This document shows positions 1 to 5,667 of a DNA stretch of 5,667 nt, piece after piece. Origin of the DNA: Acidobacteriota bacterium (GTDB lineage: Bacteria > Acidobacteriota > UBA6911 > RPQK01); assembly GCA_003819755.1 (NCBI GenBank), contig RPQK01000534.1, positions 1 through 5,667 of the forward strand, in the 5' to 3' direction. Within the stretch, counting starts at the first letter, position 1; the number at the start of each line of letters is the position of its first letter. The notes beneath the pieces are model-generated. The model worked only from the letters and a program-made list of their open reading frames with translations. It did not search any database and had not been told where the DNA came from. The position numbers and the translations under genes are program-made.

Positions 1-65
1 ACGAGTGGCAACGAGAGGCCGATGCTTTTTCAGGCCTCGAGGCGACGCCGCTTTCCCCTGAGGGC

Positions 66-180
66 GAAGGATGAAGGATGAAGGATGAAGGATGAAGGAA
101 GACGAGGAAGGGAAAAGGGCGAAGCAGGGTCGCTTTTCATCCTTCATCCTTCATCCTTCTCCCTTCATCCTTCATCCTTT
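66..180. repeat. Inverted clusters of GAAGGAT heptamers, potential long hairpin
   Basis: Nearly five head-to-tail GAAGGAT units occupy 66-99. Six ATCCTTC units, the reverse complement, occupy 139-180; the fourth (160-166) is degenerate and the last ends in T. The two clusters can pair in several registers as a stem of roughly 30 bp around a 39-base spacer. On the minus strand the element starts 6 bases after the phytase stop codon, so it would form at the 3' end of that transcript. No T-run follows, so it is not a classical intrinsic terminator; protection of the mRNA 3' end is possible but inferred. The rest of 1-186 holds nothing else I can support apart from a weak GAGGCC/GGCCTC 6-bp dyad at 15-38. 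From memory, similar heptamer runs occur between genes in Acidobacteriota. Confidence 0.85.
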
Positions 181-186
181 CTTCCG

Positions 187-1263
187 CTATCGCGAGGTTC
201 TTAGCTTGACCGTCCCGGCGCTAGCGACATCTTCCCATCGGAAAAACAGGAAGTTGCGGGGGCCGCTGTTCATCGCGACCATCAAGCCGTGAGGGAATGC
301 TGTTCCCAGAGGAGCTGAAGTGATCTCAAGTCCGTCCGTTTCGTCGGCGCCGCCGCGGACAATTTTCAGCACCTCGGAGTGGTCGTGCGGGTTGCCGGGC
401 GTCCCTTCCCGCCGATAAACGTGGTACTCGCTGTTCCCCTCGATCTGGTCAGTACAAACGACGTAGCCGGTGCCGTCCTGGCAGGCAAAAATGGCGATGC
501 CTTCCCGGTCGAGCTTGAAGCCGTCCCGGCCGAAATGAGCCAGCTCGACTCCGGCTTGCGGGTGATCCGGATCGGCGTGGTACTTGTGAATGCCGTTCCC
601 TTCGTCGGCGTAGTAGACGTAACCGAGATCGTCATCGACCGCAACCGCCTCGATCTCGCCCACGCCGCTGAAGCGGCCAAAATCGCGAACTTTCTGTGCC
701 TTGACTCTGCCGGCTCCGTCGTCCAAGAGTCGGTACTGGCTCAGGTAGCCTTCGCTCGCCCCCGTTTTGGGCGCCACGACAGCAAAGATGGCGCCGTCGC
801 GGGAGCGCTTGTACAACGCGATCCCCATCGGCGCCGAAGCCTCACCTTCCCGGCCTTCGAACACGTTTAGCCCAGTCTCAGCACCGACATCCGTCAGCAT
901 GCCGTCCGGCCCGATCCGAAAGACCCGCAGTCTTTTCTTCAGACGTTCAGTGACAACAGCGATGTCCGCCGTTCCTGTGCCAAGCTGGAGCCCATACTCG
1001 ACGTCGACATTGTTCGGCCGGTCCAGATTGGCAACGGTTTGGCGGATCTTGCCGTCGAGGTCAAAAACCACGAGAGCTCCGCCAGGGGCAGGCACCTTGT
1101 TGGTCCCAAGAACGAGGCTCCGGCCTGGGTCGGTCGGGTGCACATAGATAGCCGGGTCGTCGGGGTCGTCAGGGACGCAGGCGGTGGCTCTGGCAGGGAT
1201 AACATCGACCGGGGTAACAGCAAAGACGAGAAGGCTGAAGAGTGAGATGAATAGAGCGAGCAT
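187..1263 (-). CDS. Secreted beta-propeller phytase (3-phytase-like)
   Basis: A 358-residue protein of the beta-propeller (alkaline, calcium-dependent) phytase family, which removes phosphate from myo-inositol hexakisphosphate outside the cytoplasm. Residues 1-17 are a hydrophobic export signal, with cleavage probably before residue 30. Family landmarks occur in order: DDPAIYVHP (35-43), GTNK (53-56), NNVDVEY (84-90), EIEAVAVDDDLG (203-214), DREG (252-255), EGNSEYHVY (275-283), DETDG (307-311) and PHGL (324-327). Aligned from memory to the Bacillus enzyme, the calcium-ligand acidic residues are kept (D36, E205, E221, D252, E254, D310), as are phosphate-contacting K56, R107 and K166. The tyrosine that binds phosphate is replaced by M146. 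Full length fits the family. The ATG at 1263 is preceded by AGAGGA at 5-nt spacing. It lies downstream of and parallel to the TonB-type receptor gene. Substrate range is inferred; another phosphoester is possible. Confidence 0.88.
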   Translation of the reverse strand: MLALFISLFSLLVFAVTPVDVIPARATACVPDDPDDPAIYVHPTDPGRSLVLGTNKVPAPGGALVVFDLDGKIRQTVANLDRPNNVDVEYGLQLGTGTADIAVVTERLKKRLRVFRIGPDGMLTDVGAETGLNVFEGREGEASAPMGIALYKRSRDGAIFAVVAPKTGASEGYLSQYRLLDDGAGRVKAQKVRDFGRFSGVGEIEAVAVDDDLGYVYYADEGNGIHKYHADPDHPQAGVELAHFGRDGFKLDREGIAIFACQDGTGYVVCTDQIEGNSEYHVYRREGTPGNPHDHSEVLKIVRGGADETDGLEITSAPLGTAFPHGLMVAMNSGPRNFLFFRWEDVASAGTVKLRTSR

Positions 1264-1268
1264 GAATG

Positions 1269-1274
1269 TCCTCT
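1269..1274 (-). promoter_or_regulatory. Ribosome binding site of the phytase gene
   Basis: The minus strand reads AGAGGA, then five bases, then the ATG at 1263. This good Shine-Dalgarno match fixes the start. I found no convincing -10/-35 pair for the phytase in the short stretch between the palindrome and this site. Confidence 0.7.
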
Positions 1275-1313
1275 ACTTGAGAAGACTCGGATACTGAAGA
1301 TTCGTTCAAAAAT

Positions 1314-1380
1314 AATCTTGTCAATCCAGTTAATCCTGTCAAAAAGAGCCTTTGACAGGATTAACTGGATTGACAAGATT
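1314..1380 (-). terminator. Perfect 30-bp palindrome, terminator-like on the minus strand
   Basis: Arms 1314-1343 and 1351-1380 are exact reverse complements over 30 bases, separated by a 7-base loop (AAGAGCC on the plus strand). The right arm contains three decayed 9-nt units: CAGGATTAA, CTGGATTGA and CAAGATTAC (the last C lies just outside the arm). In the minus direction the element starts 6 bases after the receptor stop codon, and the descending arm runs into GATTATTTTTG, so it has the form of a Rho-independent terminator for the receptor gene. The plus-strand exit has no T-run. The stem is much longer and more A/T-rich than usual terminators, so it may be a dispersed repeat that also terminates. 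Both arms contain TTGACA, a perfect -35-like hexamer on either strand, but no good -10 follows at proper spacing. Confidence 0.7.
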
Positions 1381-1386
1381 ACGCCG

Positions 1387-4350
1387 TTAGAACGTGAACC
1401 GCAATGCGAGCTGCACCTGCCGCGAGGTACCGGTCCCGATGGTCCGGTTCAGGCCGCTGTTGACCAGCCCAAAGCTCGCCAGCGAGGTGAACGTTGTGCC
1501 GGGGTTCCCGGCCAGCGTGCGGTTTAACACGTTGAACGTCTCGACCCGGAAGGTGATGGCTTTGTTCTCGGTCAGCGCAGTTTTCTTCTGGAGCGAGAAA
1601 TCCAGCTGATCGAGGCCTGGGCCAACCGCGATGGAGCGTCCTGCGTTACCCCAGGTGCCCTTGGCCGGTATCGCGAACGCCGCCGGGTTGAGCCACTGGG
1701 CGAAGGTCGGCCCGCCGGCCGGGTAGATGGAAACGCCGGGGACAAGGTCAGGCCGCTGGGCGGAGGTCTGGCCGTCGGGAACATCGCCCGAACTACGCGA
1801 AATGCCGATGGTCAGCATGCGGCCCGTCCGTGCCGTCCAAATGCCGCTCATCTCCCAGCCGCCTAAGATTGTCGAGGCGAGCCCCGAGGTAAGCATGCGT
1901 TTTCCAGGCCCGAACGGCAGCTCATAGTTCCAGTTGGTGGCTATAGTGTGCCGGACGTCGGTGTTGCTGTTGCCCCGGTCGCATCGACGGCACATCTCAA
2001 TCTGCGGCTGGCTCCCTTCGCCGCCGCCGGTGCTGTTGTCGTTGATCGAGTGGGACCACATGTACTCGCTTCCGACATTGAGCCCGCTCGCTACGCGTCG
2101 ATGCAGCGAGACCTGCAAGGCGTTGAAGTTGCTATTGCCAAAGCCATCCTTCTGGTCCATGCGGCCGAAAGCCGGCAGGGCGCGCTTCTTGGTAACGGGG
2201 TCAAGATTGTTGATGTAACTGCGAGAAGTTACTTTGCTCGCCTTGCTGCCCACGTACCCAACCTGCATCAGGAACCGGGCAGGCAACTCCTGCTGAATCG
2301 ACAGACCCCACTGGGAACTGTACAGGTCGCGGATGTCGCGCTGCAAGGAGCGCGGCGTCAGGCCGGTGCTCTTCGCCAGCGCCAAAAACGGCTCGACCGG
2401 ATACGAGAGCCCGGGAGCGTCAGCAGCCGTCAGCGAGAAGTTCGAAGCCATGTTGTCCAGGGCCGCGCTCTTGTCGTCGATCTGGCCGGGACCGTGATAA
2501 ATACCGCCGCCGGTCCGGATCACGGTCTTGCCTTTCAGGAACTTCGGCGCCCAGGCGATACCGATCCGTGGATCGAAGTTGTTGCGATCCGGGAAATACC
2601 AGGGTGTCCCGTGCGGGCAAAAGCCTCCGCACGCCATATCAAAGACCCGGTACCGGTCCTTGACCTCCTTGTTCACCCCGTAAAACTCATAGCGCAGGCC
2701 GAGGTTCAGAGTGAGCTCGGGGGTCACTTTCCAGTCGTCCTGTACAAAACTGTAGTAGTACCACTTGCGTGTGCCCAGAACGTTGCTCCCGCTTCCGATG
2801 GCGACGCGGTCGACCTTATTGGCGAGCAGGTCGTTGAAGTTGGCGAAGGTCACCGAAACTGACGGAAATACGGGGTCCGCCACATTGACGTGAGCACGGC
2901 GAATCTCGCCGCCGAACTTCAACGTGTGGCGGCCACGGGTCCATACCATGTTATCGATGAGCGAGAATGAAGTCCCGGTCTCAACCAGCAGGTTCGAGTT
3001 GTTCAACGCCGTGAACCCGGAGACTGAAATCCCCTCCGTGAACGGCGAATGGCTCCAGCGATTGAGGGACGACCGATTGAAGCCGGTCTTGACCTCATTC
3101 ACCAACGTGGGCGAGAAGAGCCGCTGGTACTGCATCACGTAGTTCGAAGGCCGGAAATAGCTGGTCTGGTTGTCGCCCCGGATGACCGTGCGCGGATTGA
3201 CGATCGTCCCGTCGTCCATGTTGTAGCGGGCGAAAAAGCTGTTGTTATCGTTGAACTGGTGGTCTACGCGAATCGAGAATGTATCTTCGCGGTAAGTTTG
3301 GGTGGTGTCTGCGACCGTGCGGTCCACGTCCGCTTTCGAGGTCGTTTCCGTGCCGGCCGGGTAAGCGTCGAGGATCTGCCGGACGATCGGGTTCGTCGCC
3401 TTCGCTTTAAAAGCGGCGCTCGGGACGTCGGCCCGCATACTCTGGGTAACGGTCTGGCGAAGACCCTCGTAGTTACCAAAGAAGAAGGTCTTGCCCTCGA
3501 TGATCGGGCCGCCAAAATTGCCGCCAAACTGGTTCATGCGAAACGGCTGCTTGACCGGGTCAAACGGATTGCGGGAGTCAAGCGCATCGTTGCGCAAGTA
3601 TTCAAACAGCGTCCCGTGGAAGTCGTTCGAACCCGACTTGGAGACGATGCTGACCTGCCCGCCCGCGCCACCGCCGGATTCGGCCGAGTAGAGGGTGGTG
3701 TTCACCCGGAATTCGGCCACCGAATCGGTGCTGATAACCAGGCGCAGAGAGCCCTCCTGGCGTGGATCTTTGACACCCGTCGCGTCAAGGCCGTCGAGCG
3801 TCCAGTTGTTGTCATCACGGGCGCGACCCATGAAGCGGATGCTCCCCTGGCTACCGTCACCACTGTTCACGGCGCCCGGCGCCAAGGCCATCAGGTTGGA
3901 CCAGTTGCGTCCGTTCAGCGGCATCTCGCTGATGTTTGTTGCCCCGACCACGGTTCCCACTACCGCCGAAGTCTTCTCCAACGGAGCGAGCACGTCTTCG
4001 ACCGTGACCAGGGTTTCAACCGAGCTCACGTCCATCTGCACATTAAGAGTCCGGCTGTCACCAACATTCAGGCGCAGATCTTTAATGGAGCGGGTTTGAA
4101 ATCCTGTCAGCGTGACAGTCAGCGTGTAAACGCCAATGGGAACCTGCGAAAAGCTGTAGGTGCCCGAGTCGTCGGTCAGCGCGTCCCGGTGCCAACCCAT
4201 CTCCGCAGAAACCAGCGTGAGCTGAGCGCCTGGGACAAAAGCTCCCGACTTGTCAGTCACAGTTCCTGACAGCGAGGCCCGGTCCACCTGCGCCCAGGCG
4301 GCAGGGTAAGCGGTCAGCAGTACGAGTAACACTAATACTTTCACTCTCAT
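1387..4350 (-). CDS. Oar-like TonB-dependent receptor with N-terminal carboxypeptidase-regulatory domain
   Basis: A 987-residue outer-membrane protein. Residues 1-20 are a signal peptide (MRVKVLVLLVLL, cleavage near AWA-Q). Residues 25-107 form a CarboxypepD_reg/Cna-B-like beta-sandwich (SGTVTDKSG, TDDSGTYSF, GVYTLTV, GFQT). A TonB-box-like stretch, VETLVTV (111-117), precedes a plug of about 125-245 with the family hallmarks MPLNGRNW (143-150) and WTLDGLDA (183-190). The rest is the beta-barrel, with NQFGGNFGGPI (273-283), DVRH (798-801), YELPFGPGK (809-817) and the aromatic C-terminus LRFTF. Such proteins typically import or bind large ligands with energy from TonB; the ligand is unknown, though the phytase next door suggests an organic phosphate link. 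Two cysteine pairs stand out, C574/C578 and C787/C790. I chose the ATG at 4350 because it gives an immediate signal peptide and follows a strong ribosome binding site; an ATG at 4452 would add an implausible 34-residue extension. Confidence 0.9.
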   Translation of the reverse strand: MRVKVLVLLVLLTAYPAAWAQVDRASLSGTVTDKSGAFVPGAQLTLVSAEMGWHRDALTDDSGTYSFSQVPIGVYTLTVTLTGFQTRSIKDLRLNVGDSRTLNVQMDVSSVETLVTVEDVLAPLEKTSAVVGTVVGATNISEMPLNGRNWSNLMALAPGAVNSGDGSQGSIRFMGRARDDNNWTLDGLDATGVKDPRQEGSLRLVISTDSVAEFRVNTTLYSAESGGGAGGQVSIVSKSGSNDFHGTLFEYLRNDALDSRNPFDPVKQPFRMNQFGGNFGGPIIEGKTFFFGNYEGLRQTVTQSMRADVPSAAFKAKATNPIVRQILDAYPAGTETTSKADVDRTVADTTQTYREDTFSIRVDHQFNDNNSFFARYNMDDGTIVNPRTVIRGDNQTSYFRPSNYVMQYQRLFSPTLVNEVKTGFNRSSLNRWSHSPFTEGISVSGFTALNNSNLLVETGTSFSLIDNMVWTRGRHTLKFGGEIRRAHVNVADPVFPSVSVTFANFNDLLANKVDRVAIGSGSNVLGTRKWYYYSFVQDDWKVTPELTLNLGLRYEFYGVNKEVKDRYRVFDMACGGFCPHGTPWYFPDRNNFDPRIGIAWAPKFLKGKTVIRTGGGIYHGPGQIDDKSAALDNMASNFSLTAADAPGLSYPVEPFLALAKSTGLTPRSLQRDIRDLYSSQWGLSIQQELPARFLMQVGYVGSKASKVTSRSYINNLDPVTKKRALPAFGRMDQKDGFGNSNFNALQVSLHRRVASGLNVGSEYMWSHSINDNSTGGGEGSQPQIEMCRRCDRGNSNTDVRHTIATNWNYELPFGPGKRMLTSGLASTILGGWEMSGIWTARTGRMLTIGISRSSGDVPDGQTSAQRPDLVPGVSIYPAGGPTFAQWLNPAAFAIPAKGTWGNAGRSIAVGPGLDQLDFSLQKKTALTENKAITFRVETFNVLNRTLAGNPGTTFTSLASFGLVNSGLNRTIGTGTSRQVQLALRFTF

Positions 4351-4356
4351 CGCGAA

Positions 4357-4365
4357 TCTCCTCCT
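4357..4365 (-). promoter_or_regulatory. Strong ribosome binding site of the receptor gene
   Basis: The minus strand reads AGGAGGAGA, followed by ATTCGCG-type spacing to the ATG at 4350. It is a near-perfect anti-16S match and the main argument for this start rather than the ATG at 4452. Confidence 0.8.
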
Positions 4366-4395
4366 GATCTTGAAACGTCTCGAGTACGTGGCCGC

Positions 4396-4413
4396 GCACA
4401 CGAAACCGTGTGC
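4396..4413 (-). other. Small hairpin in the receptor mRNA leader
   Basis: A perfect 7-bp stem, GCACACG (4396-4402) with CGTGTGC (4407-4413), closes a 4-base loop. It falls inside the predicted leader of about 175 bases and some 45 bases upstream of the start codon. It could influence mRNA stability or translation. I see no known riboswitch around it, and a chance hairpin is possible. Confidence 0.4.
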
Positions 4414-4530
4414 CTGTACGGCGACCGCCGTCCCTCGACTCCTTGCCAGCATGTGTGTCTTAGATTAGAGAGCCTGCCAAACGCAAATAGAGAAAAGGCC
4501 TCCATACCGTCTCGCCGGGATGCGTCAAAG

Positions 4531-4559
4531 AAATTATTGAAAAAATGGTCAGTTGTCAA
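4531..4559 (-). promoter_or_regulatory. Candidate sigma-70 promoter of the receptor gene
   Basis: The minus strand has a perfect TTGACA (4559-4554). Two overlapping -10 candidates follow: TAATTT at 17-bp spacing (4536-4531), or AATAAT, a 5/6 match, at 15-bp spacing (4538-4533). The A/T-rich stretch upstream (about 4560-4590) could act as an UP element and stands out in otherwise G/C-rich sequence. Transcription would start near 4525, leaving a leader of about 175 bases. A 9-bp dyad, AATTATTGA (4532-4540) and TCAATAATT (4569-4577), brackets the -35, with one half on the -10, which suggests an operator. Confidence 0.5.
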
Positions 4560-4611
4560 GATATTTGTTCAATAATTGTTAATATTTACAACACTGCGAT
4601 GGATGCGGGCA

Positions 4612-4698
4612 ATGGCCGGAGGGAAAGACCTGAAGGGCCAGAAGGACCTGAAGGACGGTTCAGAGCGTGTTGTCCTTCAGGTCATTCCCTCCGGCCAT
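4612..4698. repeat. 25-bp inverted repeat built on ACCTGAAGG units, between divergent promoters
   Basis: Arms 4612-4636 and 4674-4698 pair over 24 of 25 positions, with one mismatch, and an imperfect extension outward (4605-4611 with 4699-4706) is possible. Between them lie 37 bases. From 4628 the left side runs through three consecutive 9-nt units: ACCTGAAGG, GCCAGAAGG and ACCTGAAGG. Because the unit recurs, GACCTGAAGGAC (4645-4656) also pairs perfectly over 12 bp with GTCCTTCAGGTC (4672-4683), giving a competing fold. The element lies upstream of both flanking genes, so it terminates neither; it resembles a dispersed palindromic repeat or an insulator. No transposase or target duplication is visible. 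Confidence 0.8.
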
Positions 4699-4751
4699 CG
4701 TGCCGCAAATAACCGTGCTGCGTGCGACGCGGCTTGTGACGTCATTTCGCC

Positions 4752-4779
4752 TTGACCCTCTGATTCCTTCGGTGATAAC
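4752..4779 (+). promoter_or_regulatory. Candidate promoter of the rightward gene
   Basis: TTGACC (4752-4757, 5/6 match) is followed after 16 bases by GATAAC (4774-4779, 4/6 match). Transcription would begin around 4785-4788, on or next to the GTG start codon, implying a leaderless mRNA. A perfect 8-bp palindrome, TGACGTCA, lies just upstream at 4737-4744. Support is sequence match only. Confidence 0.35.
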
Positions 4780-4787
4780 TACTCCGG

Positions 4788-5667
4788 GTGCTCAATACTC
4801 TGCATTGCCGGATCGTTCGTAGAACCTGCCTGCTTGTGACAATCGCCTGCCTCTGGCTGGTTGCTTTTGCCGCGGCCGGTGCCGCACCCGGACTTGCCTC
4901 GCAGGCGCTGATCCAGAAGGCTGGAAACACCGAGGACGACCGCGAGAGACTGGTTCTGCTGCGACAGCTCTGCGCCGAACCGGGGCTTACCCCTTCGCTG
5001 CGGCAGGAGGCCGAGACCCTGACCCGTTTCACGGAACGATGGCTCGATGACGCGCGATTGGAAAACTGGTGGGACCAGGCTATCCTCAAGAATCTCCAAC
5101 CTCCGTTTGCCGTCGCCGTCGACTCACCTTTGTACCCGCTCGCTGAGTTCTACCGAGCCCGGATGATCACCTGGGCAGCCCTGGAATATGGCGGAGTCCT
5201 GAACGACGACAAGGTGCGCCGCCAGTTTCTGGACGAGGCCGGGAAGGCGTTCACGCTGGCGCTGCGCGCCTTTCCCGAGAACCGCATCTGCCGCATGTAT
5301 CTTGGGGAACCGCTCAGATGGGACAAGCGCCTCTCCGCTCCGCAAAACGCGCCGGAATGGGCCCTGCTCCAGCGTGAATGCCTGGAACGGTTGTCTGACA
5401 TCGTTGGCTGGTGGATCGACAACCGCGAGAGAAAAGACAACAGCTACGGAGGCGGATGGAACGACGACTGTGAAATGTGGCGGTGGTGGGCGCCGGTCCT
5501 GATCGGCTTTGACGATCCCAAGATCTCGCAAGCTCAGGCTCGCCTTTCTAATGCTCTGCTGAACGCGCCGCACATGCGCGGGGGCTATACCGGCAAGTTG
5601 GATGACGTCGAGCATACGGCTGAGGACACCGCTGACACAATCACCCCGATGATGCTCCTCGCGTCTG
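4788..5667 (+). CDS. Exported tryptophan-rich protein of unknown function, 3' end missing
   Basis: An open frame of 293 codons that runs off the window, so the C-terminus is absent. I do not recognise the family. Residues 1-38 look like a signal peptide: a basic stretch (RIVRR, 8-12), a hydrophobic core (CLLVTIACLWLVAFAAA) and a likely cleavage near GLAS-Q. The mature part is predicted mostly helical. Conserved-looking segments are ENWWDQAI (92-99), FYRARMITWAALEYGG (121-136), GWWIDN (207-212), YGGGWNDDCEMWRWW (220-234) and DDVEHTAEDTADT (272-284). Clusters of Trp, Asp and Glu on helices recall carbohydrate-active (alpha/alpha)6 barrels, but this is a fold guess, not an assignment. GTG 4788 is chosen because an in-frame stop lies at 4776-4778 and it gives the complete signal peptide; GTG 4836 would remove the basic region. 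No clear Shine-Dalgarno precedes it. It is divergent from the receptor gene. Confidence 0.75.
   Translation, partial: MLNTLHCRIVRRTCLLVTIACLWLVAFAAAGAAPGLASQALIQKAGNTEDDRERLVLLRQLCAEPGLTPSLRQEAETLTRFTERWLDDARLENWWDQAILKNLQPPFAVAVDSPLYPLAEFYRARMITWAALEYGGVLNDDKVRRQFLDEAGKAFTLALRAFPENRICRMYLGEPLRWDKRLSAPQNAPEWALLQRECLERLSDIVGWWIDNRERKDNSYGGGWNDDCEMWRWWAPVLIGFDDPKISQAQARLSNALLNAPHMRGGYTGKLDDVEHTAEDTADTITPMMLLAS

Noticed and set aside
15..38. GAGGCC/GGCCTC hairpin as a terminator
   Set aside because: Only 6 bp with a 12-base loop and no following T-run; likely chance.
66..180. CRISPR array interpretation of the heptamer clusters
   Set aside because: Units are 7 nt, directly abutting, without spacers of uniform length, and appear in both orientations.
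92..292. Plus-strand 66-codon open frame with FILHP-type repeats
   Set aside because: Its start and repetitive peptide come from reading the inverted heptamer repeat, and its second half is antisense to the end of the phytase gene.
1948..2862. 304-codon plus-strand open frame antisense to the receptor gene
   Set aside because: Same reasoning: shadow of the receptor coding frame, with no ribosome binding site or domain support.
3049..4269. 406-codon plus-strand open frame antisense to the receptor gene
   Set aside because: It lies wholly opposite a clear receptor gene, its product shows no recognisable domain or export signal, and long antisense frames are common in G/C-rich genes.
4351..4452. 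Receptor start at the ATG at 4452
   Set aside because: It would place 34 basic, non-hydrophobic residues before the signal peptide and bypass the strong AGGAGGAG site before 4350.
4737..4744. TGACGTCA palindrome as an operator
   Set aside because: A single 8-bp palindrome with no second copy in the window and no identified regulator; noted with the promoter but not called as a site.
4742..5615. Minus-strand open frames opposite the rightward gene
   Set aside because: Low-complexity Ser/Arg-rich products with no motifs, while the plus frame has a signal peptide and continuous coding character to the window end.

Overview
The window looks like a piece of an Acidobacteriota chromosome. The main reason is the large outer-membrane protein in the middle, a carboxypeptidase-regulatory-domain plus TonB-receptor-like barrel (Oar type), a family greatly expanded in that phylum. 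Short dispersed repeats built on GAAGGAT, CAGGATTAA and ACCTGAAGG fit that background from memory. This assignment is inference; there is no rRNA or other phylogenetic marker here.

Layout: positions 1-186 are non-coding and hold an inverted cluster of GAAGGAT heptamers. A secreted beta-propeller phytase-like protein is read leftward (1263 to 187). A 123-base gap follows, holding a perfect 30-bp palindrome with a 7-base loop. Next comes the Oar-like TonB-dependent receptor, also leftward (4350 to 1387), with a strong ribosome binding site and a candidate promoter about 180 bases upstream. The divergent gap 4351-4787 holds that promoter, a small leader hairpin, a third inverted repeat (4612-4698) and a candidate rightward promoter. 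The last gene is read rightward from a GTG at 4788 and runs off the window end. It encodes an exported, tryptophan-rich protein that I do not recognise.

The receptor and phytase share a strand and adjacent positions, as expected for a phosphate-scavenging pair in which the phytase releases phosphate from phytate and the receptor handles an organic ligand at the outer membrane. The hairpin between them ends in a T-rich tract in the reading direction, so they may be separately transcribed or attenuated rather than a simple operon. The third protein also has an export signal, so all three products are predicted to leave the cytoplasm.

The most notable non-coding signal is that all three intergenic gaps carry an inverted repeat whose arms contain short tandem units (7, 9 and 9 nt) with different unit sequences. 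Two begin 6 bases after the stop codon of a leftward gene; the third lies between the two divergent promoters.
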